Assembly (NCBI GenBank): GCA_905478165.1
Contig: CAJQHK010000007.1
Location: 1 to 40,223, forward strand
Reading direction: 5' to 3'
Source: an uncultured Rickettsiales bacterium
Lineage (GTDB): Bacteria; Pseudomonadota; Alphaproteobacteria; Rickettsiales; UBA1997
Length of the DNA: 40,223 nucleotides
The notes below the pieces were generated by a model. That model did no database searches, was not told the origin of the DNA, and saw only the letters and a list, made by a program, of their open reading frames with translations. The translations under genes were made by a program, and so were the position numbers. Positions within the stretch are counted from its first letter, which is position 1. The number at the start of each line of letters is the position of its first letter. Shown in pieces: positions 17,419 through 25,239 of the stretch.

Positions 17419-17464
17419 AAGAATCAGTCGAATCAAGAAATATTAATTAATTATAACTAAAATA

Positions 17465-17884
17465 ATGACAAATTTAACTTTTTCAATCATAAAGCCGGAT
17501 GCAACCAAGAGAAACATTACCGGTAAAATCAATTCTTATATTGAGGATGCTGGATTACAAATAGTGGCTCAAAGAAGAGTTCAGATGACAAGGGATGTGG
17601 CAGAAAAATTTTACGAAGTTCATAAGGAAAGACCTTTTTATGATGATTTAGTTTCTTTTATGATTTCTGGCCCAGTTGTTGTGCAAGTTTTAAAAGGTGA
17701 GGGTGCCGTAAAGAAATATAGAGATATTATGGGAGCAACTAATCCGTCAGATGCTGCAGCAGGAACAATTAGAAAGGATTTTGCAGTTAATATTGAGCAA
17801 AACTCAGTTCACGGCTCTGATTCTGATGAAAATGCTCAAATTGAGCTTGCACAATTTTTTACTAAAACTGATATTGTCGAGTAA
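17465..17884 (+). CDS. ndk: Nucleoside diphosphate kinase
   Basis: A 139-residue NDK that exchanges terminal phosphates among nucleoside di- and triphosphates. It shows [13 protein letters not shown] at the start, the conserved [36 protein letters not shown] and the active-site His in [12 protein letters not shown] (about residue 116), which carries the phosphate. Length is normal. It stands alone between divergent pepF and convergent mscS. Confidence 0.97.
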   Translation: MTNLTFSIIKPDATKRNITGKINSYIEDAGLQIVAQRRVQMTRDVAEKFYEVHKERPFYDDLVSFMISGPVVVQVLKGEGAVKKYRDIMGATNPSDAAAGTIRKDFAVNIEQNSVHGSDSDENAQIELAQFFTKTDIVE

Positions 17885-17890
17885 ATTTCT

Positions 17891-17915
17891 AACTCCTTCT
17901 GAGAATGAGGGAGTT
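17891..17915 (+). terminator. Hairpin after ndk
   Basis: AACTCCTTC and GAGGGAGTT can pair over nine positions (one G-U) around a loop TGAGAAT, seven bases after the ndk stop. Only a weak T-run follows, so it may be a poor rho-independent terminator or an mRNA end-protecting hairpin, possibly bidirectional for the convergent mscS gene. Confidence 0.4.
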
Positions 17916-17952
17916 AAGGTGTTATAATTTAGTTTGTAAATATCAATTAAAT

Positions 17953-19020
17953 CTATTTTTCTAACCCACCAGATAATTTAACTTCAGAAGTCGGGAAGGC
18001 AATTTCCGCTCCTTCATTATCAATAATATCGCTAATTTGTAGAAGAATTTTTTGCTTTACCTCATGAAATTCTGCCCAATTTGTAGTTTTGGTAAAAGTA
18101 TAAATAAAGAAATCGACAGAAAAATCATTAAATTTATTAAGATTGACCATCAAAGTTTTTTTACTTTCAATATCTTCGTGATTTTCTAGCATATTCCTGA
18201 CTTTTTCAATAATAGCTCCAACCTTTTTAACATCATCATAGCGAACGCCGATTGTTTCAAAAATTCTCCTATTAGACATTCTAGAGGGATTTTCAATGGC
18301 AATATTGCTAAAAATTGAATTTGGTACATAAAGCATTCTGCTTTCAAAAGTTCGAATCTTTGTTAGTCGCCAACCAATATTAGTAACTGTTCCCTCAATG
18401 TTGCGATCAGGAGATTTAACCCAATCGCCTACAGAAAATGGTCGATCAAGATAGATCATGATAGCACCAAAAAAGTTGGCCAAAAGATCTTTAGCAGCAA
18501 AACCAATGGCAATGCCACCAATACCACCAAAGGCAATAATGCCACTCAAGCTAATCCCAAATTGATTAAGAGCCATTAATAAAAAGACAATAATTAAAAT
18601 AGCTTTAAGAAGCTTAATGACAGCTAAAATAGTTGTTAAGTCATATTTATTTTTCTTATCTTCGGTAAAATAATTTTCATAAGAAATAATCATTCTCCAA
18701 CCAAACCAAATAAGTGAAAAGGTTAGGCCGATAGTAAAGGTTCGGTGGGCAATAATTAAGCTGTAATTAGAATATTTTTGAAAAAATATAGTGATAATTG
18801 CTGTAAAGCAGGATAGAAAGAAAAAATTTAATGGTTTTTTAAGAGAGGTAAGGATTATTTGTTTCTTGTTGTCATTAGCAATTCTTTTTTGCAATTTTTT
18901 TATTATCTTATTGTTGATAAAAATTACTATAGCATAAATAATAATTAAAACTAATATCGTAAAAAAACTAATAGAAGAAGAGTCAAAATGGCTGTAAATT
19001 TTATTCAGGAAATCCAACAT
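17953..19020 (-). CDS. MscS-family mechanosensitive channel (second)
   Basis: A 355-residue MscS-like protein distinct from the one at 9679. It has about five N-terminal helices, then the pore helix GIIAFGGIGGIAIGFAAKDLLAN, MIYLDRPFSVGDWVKSPDRN, TVTNIGWRLTKIRTFESRMLYVPNS and the C-terminal domain ending AEIAFPTSEVKLSG. The GDWV..GTV..I..R.T.IRT order is that of YnaI/YbdG-like channels. I chose ATG at 19020 over TTG at 19029. Its start codon is 15 bp from the divergent dnaB start, a very tight shared upstream region. Confidence 0.9.
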   Translation of the reverse strand: MLDFLNKIYSHFDSSSISFFTILVLIIIYAIVIFINNKIIKKLQKRIANDNKKQIILTSLKKPLNFFFLSCFTAIITIFFQKYSNYSLIIAHRTFTIGLTFSLIWFGWRMIISYENYFTEDKKNKYDLTTILAVIKLLKAILIIVFLLMALNQFGISLSGIIAFGGIGGIAIGFAAKDLLANFFGAIMIYLDRPFSVGDWVKSPDRNIEGTVTNIGWRLTKIRTFESRMLYVPNSIFSNIAIENPSRMSNRRIFETIGVRYDDVKKVGAIIEKVRNMLENHEDIESKKTLMVNLNKFNDFSVDFFIYTFTKTTNWAEFHEVKQKILLQISDIIDNEGAEIAFPTSEVKLSGGLEK

Positions 19021-19034
19021 AATTAACAAATTTA

Positions 19035-20489
19035 ATGGAACATAATCTTAGTGTTGATAATATAGCTACCGAACCAGTAAAATCAATTAATAAAAGGGAA
19101 TTATATCATCTGGAGGCTGAGCAAATTATCTTAGGTACCATTATCTTAAATAATGATTACCTTAATCGTGTATCAGAATTTTTACTATCTGAGCATTTCT
19201 ATGAGCCCGCACATCAGAAAATTTATTCTGAGATTCTTCACATCGTTAGTGACATGAATATTATTGCCAATAACGTTACTTTGAAGCAATTTTTCTCCGA
19301 AAGTACTGAAATATCTGGTATCGGCGGCATGAAATATATGGCAGTTTTAATGGATAAGGCTACTGGCATTGTTGATATAGCTGATTATGCAAAATTAATT
19401 TATGATTTATATCTCAAGCGCAACTTAACCATGATTGCAGAAGATATTATTATAAATTGTAATGATTTAGATGATCAGACGGCATTAGAAAAAATTGAAA
19501 ACGCTGAAAGAGAAATCTTTAATTTAACTTTTGCTCAAAATTCTGGCAGTGATTTTAGGGGGATTTCAGAAGCTTTAAAAACCACTTTAGAGAAAACGCT
19601 AATTGCCAAACAAGCTGACTCTAGTATAACTGGAGTTTCGACTGGTCTTGCTGATTTTGACCATATTTTAAGTGGCTTGCAAGATTCTGATTTAATAATT
19701 ATTGCCGGACGTCCTTCGATGGGTAAAACCGCTTTAGCTATTAATGTTGCAGTTAATGCTTGTAAGGATTTAATAAAAAAAGATGAAGAGAAAGAGGAAA
19801 AAAGATCTGTTGGAATTTTTTCTTTAGAGATGTCTTCTGATCAATTATCTTCAAGAATTTTATCGATGGAAACTAGTATTAACGCTACCAAATTTAGGTC
19901 CGGAGCTATTAGTGAAGATGAGTGGCAAGTAATTAGCGCCAGAAGTGCTGAAATTGCTGAAATGCCAATTTTTATTGATGATACTCCAGCTCTTTCAATT
20001 TCTGCTATTAGAACTAGAACTAGAAGATTAGTTAAGAAGAAAAATTTATCCTTATTGATTATTGATTATTTACAATTAATTAGGGGTAGTAAGAAGACTG
20101 AAAATAGGGTTCAGGAAATTACTGAAATTACACAAGGTTTAAAAGCTATTGCTAAGGAATTTAATATTCCGGTTATCGCTCTTTCGCAACTTTCAAGGGC
20201 GGTTGAACAAAGAGATGACAAAAGACCGCAGCTCTCTGATTTAAGAGAATCTGGATCAATTGAGCAAGATGCAGATGTTGTTACCTTCATTTATCGTGAA
20301 AGTTACTATTTAGAGCGCAAAAGGCCAGATGAGAGCGAGGTTGAATCTTTCAAAAATTGGCAAGATAAAATGAATGAAATTAGAAATAAATCAGAAGTAA
20401 TTATCGCTAAACAAAGAAATGGCCCAGTTGGAGGTGTTGAGTTGTTTTTTGATGCCGAATTTACTAGATTTGCCAATTGGGGAGGTTAG
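19035..20489 (+). CDS. dnaB: Replicative DNA helicase DnaB
   Basis: A 484-residue hexameric helicase that unwinds the fork. N-terminal domain: HLEAEQIILGTIILNNDYLNR and SEHFYEPAHQKIYSEI. RecA-like C-terminal domain: Walker A GRPSMGKTALAINVA (about 227-241), FSLEMSSDQLSSRIL, Walker B-type LLIIDYLQLI, then LSQLSRAVEQRDDKRPQLSDLRESGSIEQDAD and the C-terminal KQRNGPVGGVELFF. All expected motifs are intact and length is normal. Confidence 0.97.
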   Translation: MEHNLSVDNIATEPVKSINKRELYHLEAEQIILGTIILNNDYLNRVSEFLLSEHFYEPAHQKIYSEILHIVSDMNIIANNVTLKQFFSESTEISGIGGMKYMAVLMDKATGIVDIADYAKLIYDLYLKRNLTMIAEDIIINCNDLDDQTALEKIENAEREIFNLTFAQNSGSDFRGISEALKTTLEKTLIAKQADSSITGVSTGLADFDHILSGLQDSDLIIIAGRPSMGKTALAINVAVNACKDLIKKDEEKEEKRSVGIFSLEMSSDQLSSRILSMETSINATKFRSGAISEDEWQVISARSAEIAEMPIFIDDTPALSISAIRTRTRRLVKKKNLSLLIIDYLQLIRGSKKTENRVQEITEITQGLKAIAKEFNIPVIALSQLSRAVEQRDDKRPQLSDLRESGSIEQDADVVTFIYRESYYLERKRPDESEVESFKNWQDKMNEIRNKSEVIIAKQRNGPVGGVELFFDAEFTRFANWGG

Positions 20490-20599
20490 TATTCCTGTCA
20501 AACAACCTGTATACCAAAATATTTTAACGTTAATTTGTGCAAACTATGCCAAATGATTTGGGGGGGTAAAGTCCAATGGGTCCCGCTCGTAATCTAATT

Positions 20600-20665
20600 C
20601 TAGATTATGTCTTTTTCAGTAGTTGGAGGTTCTGATGCAGCAGATGGATTGGTAGTTATTGGCAT
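20600..20665 (-). other. Possible 21-residue ORF after ribE
   Basis: ATG at 20665, about 11 bases downstream of the ribE stop on the same strand, reads MPITTNPSAASEPPTTEKD.. to a TAG at 20600-20602. It is Pro/Thr-rich and could be the start of a broken gene or chance. Nothing downstream continues it. Listed only because it is tightly placed behind ribE. Confidence 0.2.
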
Positions 20666-20676
20666 ATTTTTTTAAA

Positions 20677-21309
20677 TCAAATGAAAACATTTTTAGCGTG
20701 AACATATCTGGCAATCATGTCGATCTCAATATTAACTTGATCCGTTTTATTTAAAAATTGTAAATTGGTGCTGTCAAGAGTATGGCTAATGATGTTGGTT
20801 TGAAATAAAAAATGATTTTTATCAAAATCTATTACATCATTTACTGTTAATGAGATACCATTAATACAAATTGATCCTTTTTGACAGATAAATTTTCTAA
20901 ACTCATTGGAAATTTTAAAGGTAAAAATCCAAGAATCCTTATTAGCTTTGGTAATTTCGTGAATTTTACAGATTGTATCAACATGACCACCAACCAGATG
21001 TCCGCCAATTTCATCGCCAATTTTAAGAGAAAACTCAATATTAATAAAACTACCAATTTTCCAATTAAAAATGGTAGTTTTGGCAATAGTTTCCGGAGAA
21101 ACTTCGAAAGAAAATAAATTAAAACCTGATTTTTCTTCTAATTTTATTAAAGTTAAGCAAATTCCAGAGCAGGAAATTGACGATCCAATTTGATATTTAC
21201 CGTTTTTAAGGTCTTTTTCGGCAATTTTAATTGTCAAAACTAGATCTCGATCATTTTTCTTAGTAGTGTCTGTAATTTCTGCAATATGAGTTATGAGTCC
21301 AGTAAACAT
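20677..21309 (-). CDS. ribE: Riboflavin synthase alpha subunit
   Basis: A 210-residue riboflavin synthase, which dismutates two 6,7-dimethyl-8-ribityllumazines to riboflavin. It has the invariant MFTGLI start and two similar lumazine-binding barrels: SSISCSGICLTLIKLEE and VSPETIAKTT in the first, and GGHLVGGHVDTICKI then GSICINGISLTVNDV in the second. Length is normal. It pairs functionally with ribD at 23942; ribA/B and ribH are not in the window. Riboflavin synthesis is missing from Rickettsia but present in other Rickettsiales, which helps place the organism. Confidence 0.95.
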   Translation of the reverse strand: MFTGLITHIAEITDTTKKNDRDLVLTIKIAEKDLKNGKYQIGSSISCSGICLTLIKLEEKSGFNLFSFEVSPETIAKTTIFNWKIGSFINIEFSLKIGDEIGGHLVGGHVDTICKIHEITKANKDSWIFTFKISNEFRKFICQKGSICINGISLTVNDVIDFDKNHFLFQTNIISHTLDSTNLQFLNKTDQVNIEIDMIARYVHAKNVFI

Positions 21310-21485
21310 AAATTTAAATAATTTTAAAAAACTGCTTTAAAAGACCTCAGTACAACTGAAGCATATTGTATAAAAGTCTTTTTTAAAGTCCTATATTGGA
21401 ACAATGTTATTGCGTCTTTTTTTAAGTTAAAGATTTATTATTGATTTTATTAAATGGGTAATTAGACTAAAAGGATCAAAAATAG

Positions 21486-21562
21486 GGGTTTGTAGCTCAG
21501 CTGGTTAGAGTGCGCGCCTGATAAGCGCGAGGTCGGTGGTTCAAGTCCACCCAGACCCACCA
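21486..21562 (+). tRNA. tRNA-Ile(GAT)
   Basis: A 77-nt cloverleaf: acceptor GGGTTTG with CAGACCC (one G-U), D arm AGCTCAGCTGGTTAGAG, anticodon stem GCGCC/.GCGC with loop carrying GAT, variable GAGGTC, T arm GGTGG-TTCAAGT-CCACC, discriminator A and encoded CCA. It stands alone rather than in a 16S-23S spacer, consistent with the split rRNA operons of Rickettsiales. Confidence 0.96.
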
Positions 21563-21581
21563 TCATTTATTTATTAATTTA

Positions 21582-21740
21582 ATGATAAAAATTTTTTTAT
21601 TTATATTGTTGTTTTTTGTAACTTCTTGTTTTGGCAAGAAATATGTAGACATAAAAAGTCCTTGTGTTTCAAGCGAAGGTGGTCCTTGCGGACCTAAGAT
21701 GCCAGTTAATGATTGGTGGCTTAAAGATTATAATGCTTAA
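21582..21740 (+). CDS. Small lipoprotein, 52 aa (DUF2706-like)
   Basis: Read directly: ATG 21582, TAA 21738-21740. It begins MIKIFLFILLFFVTSC, an almost minimal signal peptide with lipobox VTSC at residue 16. The mature part has SPCVSSEGGPCGPKMPVNDWWL with two further Cys and a Trp-Trp pair near the end. The SPC..GGPC..PVNDWW pattern recalls a short rickettsial lipoprotein family (DUF2706, from memory). It lies 19 bases after tRNA-Ile and 33 bases before the next gene. The function is unknown. Confidence 0.75.
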   Translation: MIKIFLFILLFFVTSCFGKKYVDIKSPCVSSEGGPCGPKMPVNDWWLKDYNA

Positions 21741-21773
21741 TACTAAGTAAAGCAAAAATATAAAATAAACATT

Positions 21774-22172
21774 ATGAGTGATTCAGGTGGCAATTCTTTT
21801 GCTGATAGATACAAAAAATCCTCCGGTCCCGCTACCGAAGATCGTAAATCATCAGGTGGATTTGCTGAAAAATATGCTAAAAAAGATAATATGACAGCAA
21901 CCAATATAGGAGTTAATGCTAGCCCAGAAAATCAAGCAAAGAGAGCTGATGCTAGTTTATTATTTTTAGTTAAAGGTATCGATGATAATCGCCCCGCTTG
22001 GTACTATGTATTGATTGAGAGGTTAAAGTTACCTATGTTTAAAAAAGCTCTTAATGATAATATCATTCATTTAGAAGAATATGGTAAGATACTATATTCT
22101 GCATATGGCGATCATCCTCCCGAAGAAATAAAGAAAAAAATAAGAGACGAATTTGGTATTCCTGAAGAATAA
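21774..22172 (+). CDS. Conserved-looking protein of unknown function, 132 aa
   Basis: I do not recognise it with certainty. The N-terminal 45 residues look disordered and contain a repeated short motif: NSFADRYKKSSG then GGFAEKYAKKDN. The C-terminal part (about 60-132) is a compact alpha-helical domain: ASLLFLVKGIDDNRPAWYYVLI, LKLPMFKKALNDN, LEEYGKILYSAYGDHPPEEI and an end IRDEFGIPEE. No signal peptide or membrane helix, so probably cytoplasmic. Codon use is like its neighbours. The domain is compatible with a short helical adaptor, but that is a guess. Confidence 0.75.
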   Translation: MSDSGGNSFADRYKKSSGPATEDRKSSGGFAEKYAKKDNMTATNIGVNASPENQAKRADASLLFLVKGIDDNRPAWYYVLIERLKLPMFKKALNDNIIHLEEYGKILYSAYGDHPPEEIKKKIRDEFGIPEE

Positions 22173-22309
22173 TAGTTCTTTACTGAGATTTACATGATTT
22201 AATTTTTGAATTAAAATAAGTAAAATCATGATAGAATTTAAACCTTGTCTTGTGATAAGTTTTTTGTCAATTATAGTTTTTATATGTCGCGGTACAATAC
22301 TAAAATTCA

Positions 22310-22405
22310 CTTTAAAACTAAGTAATATATCAACTGTTTTTTGTAAAAAATAATTGAAATATGACTGTATTTCATAATACTTTTTGTCTGCCTAATTCGA
22401 TAAAA
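22310..22405. repeat. Intergenic repeat family B, copy 1 (upstream of ctpA)
   Basis: Aligns with 25060-25155: shared ACTTTAAAA(C)TAAGTAATATATC, then TTTGTAAAAAATAA.TG.AATATG, TATTTC and CTTTTTGT at matching spacing. It is about 100 bp with interior substitutions. It lies 30 bp before the ctpA start. Confidence 0.65.
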
Positions 22406-22434
22406 AAGATAAATCTAAAAATTAAAATTTCTTG

Positions 22435-23964
22435 ATGCAACTCTATCAGAAAACCAAACTATTCTTGATGAAACACATATTTAAAGTAGTAATATTGTCA
22501 TCTATATTATCAATTATCGTATTTAGTTCGGCTATTTCTAATCCTGATAATAAGTTGGTCCCAAAGATTATTAAAAAATATTTCTCAACAAAAGTGCTTG
22601 AAAATGAAGGGTTGTCTTTGGTGAGCAAAAGAGAAAATATTGAGGATAAAAAAGATATCAAAACTAAAACTAAGGAAGAAGATGTTTATTTTGATAACAA
22701 AAACTTTCTGAATGACGTAATAAACTATGTTGAAGAAAAATATGTACATGAAAAGACTCGCAAAGAAATTTTAGAAGCTGCTGCTGAGGGAATTTTATCT
22801 TCTCTTGATCCACATTCATCTTACTTAAAGAAAGATGTTTTTAGTGAGGTTAGGGTCCAGCTTGAAGGCGAATTTGGTGGCTTAGGCATCAGAATTAGTT
22901 CGGATAGTAAATTAATAAAAATTATTACACCAATTGATAACACTCCAGCTGCAAAGGCTGGAATTAAAGCTGGAGATTACATTTCTGAAGTTAATGGTAA
23001 GTCTATTTATGGCAAATCTGTTATGGAGGTGGTTAAAATGCTTCGAGGAAAGCCAAAAACTAGCGTAGAAATTACTATTTTAAGGGAAGGCGAGAAAACT
23101 CCTCTAAAATTTACTTTGGTTCGTGACATAATAAAGATCGATTCAGTTAGATCGGAAATTTATGGTAATATTGCTTATATTAGGCTGGCTACTTTTTCAA
23201 AATGCGTGAGTTTCGATATTGCAACTAAAATAGAAAATGCTATTATAAAAATTGGTAAGGATAATGTGGAGGGCATAGTATTAGATGTTAGAAATAATCC
23301 TGGTGGAGCCTTAGATGCTTCAGTTAATATTAGTAGTATATTTTTAAAAGAAGGAAAAGAGGTTGTTTCAATTAAGGGTAGAGGAACGAAGAGAGCGTCT
23401 TATCAGTCAAGAGATACATTGAAATGTGGTGATGGAGGTATATTTAAAGAAGCTTATAAATTCAAAGATAAGGATCATAAAAAATTATTAAAATCATTGC
23501 CAATTATTGTTTTGGTTAATTTGGGGTCAGCCTCTGCTTCTGAAATTGTTGCTGGGGCAATTCAAGATAATAAGAGGGGTCTTATTGTTGGTAGCAAGAC
23601 TTTTGGTAAGGGCTCTGTGCAGTCTCTTATTCCATTAAATAAAGGTAGTTCTGCCATAAAATTAACCATAGCTCTTTATTATACACCTTCAGGAATATCA
23701 ATACAGGCAGACGGTATTAAGCCTGATATTGTTGTTAAGGAAGCTAAATTAGAAGCTGTTGAAAATAATTTAAAATCTGAATCTGATCTTGACGGTCATT
23801 TACAAGGTCAGATCAAAGAGATAGCAAAGGAAAATAGCGATGAAGAGGTTAAGCAAAAAGAAAATGATATTTTATACAATGATGATTATCAGTTAACTCG
23901 GGCAATTGATTTGATAAGAGGTATTAATTTATATAAAAATCTTGATTTTTCAGACAAAAAATAA
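22435..23964 (+). CDS. ctpA: Carboxy-terminal processing protease (S41, CtpA)
   Basis: A 509-residue periplasmic serine protease. It has an N-terminal signal/anchor (KHIFKVVILSSILSIIVFSS), the pro-region SLDPHSSYLKKD, a PDZ domain (about 140-225: GEFGGLGIRISSDS, AAKAGIKAGDYISEVNG, VVKMLRGKP), then the S41 core with VLDVRNNPGGALDASV, the nucleophile Ser in GSASASEIVAGAIQD and the Lys in GSKTFGKGSVQS, giving a Ser-Lys dyad. The C-terminal tail is acidic. I chose ATG at 22435 over the TTG just before it. Its 3' end overlaps the proposed ribD start by 23 bases. Confidence 0.94.
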   Translation: MQLYQKTKLFLMKHIFKVVILSSILSIIVFSSAISNPDNKLVPKIIKKYFSTKVLENEGLSLVSKRENIEDKKDIKTKTKEEDVYFDNKNFLNDVINYVEEKYVHEKTRKEILEAAAEGILSSLDPHSSYLKKDVFSEVRVQLEGEFGGLGIRISSDSKLIKIITPIDNTPAAKAGIKAGDYISEVNGKSIYGKSVMEVVKMLRGKPKTSVEITILREGEKTPLKFTLVRDIIKIDSVRSEIYGNIAYIRLATFSKCVSFDIATKIENAIIKIGKDNVEGIVLDVRNNPGGALDASVNISSIFLKEGKEVVSIKGRGTKRASYQSRDTLKCGDGGIFKEAYKFKDKDHKKLLKSLPIIVLVNLGSASASEIVAGAIQDNKRGLIVGSKTFGKGSVQSLIPLNKGSSAIKLTIALYYTPSGISIQADGIKPDIVVKEAKLEAVENNLKSESDLDGHLQGQIKEIAKENSDEEVKQKENDILYNDDYQLTRAIDLIRGINLYKNLDFSDKK

Positions 23965-25066
23965 AGATTTAAAATTCATGTCTTTGGCTATTAATTTGGC
24001 AAAAAATAATATTGGAATTACCGCCCCCAACCCTTCCGTTGGAACTGTTATCGTCAGGGAAGGAGTTATTTTAGCAACTGGAGTTACAGGCTCTACTGGT
24101 CGCCCTCATTCTGAGGAGCTGGCTATTTCTAAATTATCTTCTGATTTGTTACAAGATTCAGTCATTTATATTTCCCTCGAACCCTGCTGCCATCAAGGTA
24201 GAGGAGGGTTATCTTGTCTTGATTTAATTATAAAGTCAGGAATTAAAAGAGTAGTTTTTGCAGTAAAAGATCCCGACACTAGAACTGACGGCAAGTCAAT
24301 TAAATTATTACAGGAGAAGGGGGTGGAGGTTCAGTTTGGATTAATGGCTGATGAGGCTAAAGAGATAAATCGTGGTTTTTTTAAAGCAAAATTAAAAAAT
24401 AAACCATTCATTACGGTAAAAATTGCTACCACAATTGACGGCAAGATTGCAACAAAGACTTTTGATAGTAAATGGATTACTAGCAAAGATTCTCGTCAAT
24501 ATACTAATTTCTTAAGGTCAAAAAATGACGCAATTTTAATCGGAGCAAATAGTTTTAGAGAGGATTTACCTTCATTGGATTGTCGAATTTCTGGAATTGA
24601 GGATAGGTCGCCAATAAGAATTATTTTAAATAAAAATTTTGACCTTCATTTGAGTCAAGAATTTGTAAACTCTTGTCAAAAAATTCCAACATTTTTTGTG
24701 GTCAGAGATGATTTTGATAAAAATACAGAAAATTACCAACATATTAATTTTATAAAATGCCCCCTAGACACTCGTAATAATATTGATCTAGAGGATTTGG
24801 TGTCAAGGATTGCAGTACTTGGAATTAACAATCTTTTAATTGAGGGTGGTGGACAGATTTTTGCTAGTTTTTTAAGGGGAGGTTTAATTGATGAGTTGAT
24901 TTTGGTTAAAGGTAACTTTATTTTAGGTAATGATGCAATTTCTGCAACTTCTGATTTAGGGGTTAATTTGATATCAGATGTTGAGAATAAATTTCGACTT
25001 GATAAAGTTAGGAATATAGGAGATGATATTGTTATAAAATACAAATCATACCAAAACCTACTTTAA
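23942..25066 (+). CDS. ribD: Bifunctional riboflavin deaminase/reductase RibD
   Basis: Two domains. The deaminase (about 10-150) has APNPSVGTVIV, zinc ligands in RPHSEELAI (His) and EPCCHQGRGGLSCLDLI (two Cys), and FAVKDPDTRTDGKSI. The reductase (about 155-374) has PFITVKIATTIDGKIATKT, SKWITSKDSRQYTNFLRS, DAILIGANSFREDLPSL and LLIEGGGQIFASFLRGGLIDEL. It carries out the second and third steps of riboflavin synthesis. TTG at 23942, inside ctpA, gives the full family N-terminus (KDLKFMSLAINLAK aligns with the usual first helix); ATG at 23978 would cut that helix short. Its stop lies in the start of repeat copy 25060. Confidence 0.93.
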   Translation: MIFQTKNKDLKFMSLAINLAKNNIGITAPNPSVGTVIVREGVILATGVTGSTGRPHSEELAISKLSSDLLQDSVIYISLEPCCHQGRGGLSCLDLIIKSGIKRVVFAVKDPDTRTDGKSIKLLQEKGVEVQFGLMADEAKEINRGFFKAKLKNKPFITVKIATTIDGKIATKTFDSKWITSKDSRQYTNFLRSKNDAILIGANSFREDLPSLDCRISGIEDRSPIRIILNKNFDLHLSQEFVNSCQKIPTFFVVRDDFDKNTENYQHINFIKCPLDTRNNIDLEDLVSRIAVLGINNLLIEGGGQIFASFLRGGLIDELILVKGNFILGNDAISATSDLGVNLISDVENKFRLDKVRNIGDDIVIKYKSYQNLL

Positions 25067-25155
25067 AATAAGTAATATATCAAAGCATTATTACTGTCAT
25101 TTGTAAAAAATAACTGGAATATGTCCATATTTCGCAAGGCTTTTTGTAGATGATA
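25060..25155. repeat. Intergenic repeat family B, copy 2 (upstream of thrC)
   Basis: Homologous to 22310-22405 as described there. The similarity begins at ACTTTAAAATAAG, which already contains the ribD stop codon, and ends about 85 bp before the thrC start. Confidence 0.65.
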
Positions 25156-25239
25156 GGTAAAAGATAAAGATAGATTATTTAGTTTTTTTAACATAGTTTT
25201 TAAGGTAAAATTTGGTATTGGGAAATTAATAAAAGAATA

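Noticed and set aside
20677-21309. FMN riboswitch upstream of ribE or ribD
   Set aside because: The upstream intervals lack the conserved RFN element blocks; ribD starts inside ctpA, leaving no leader.
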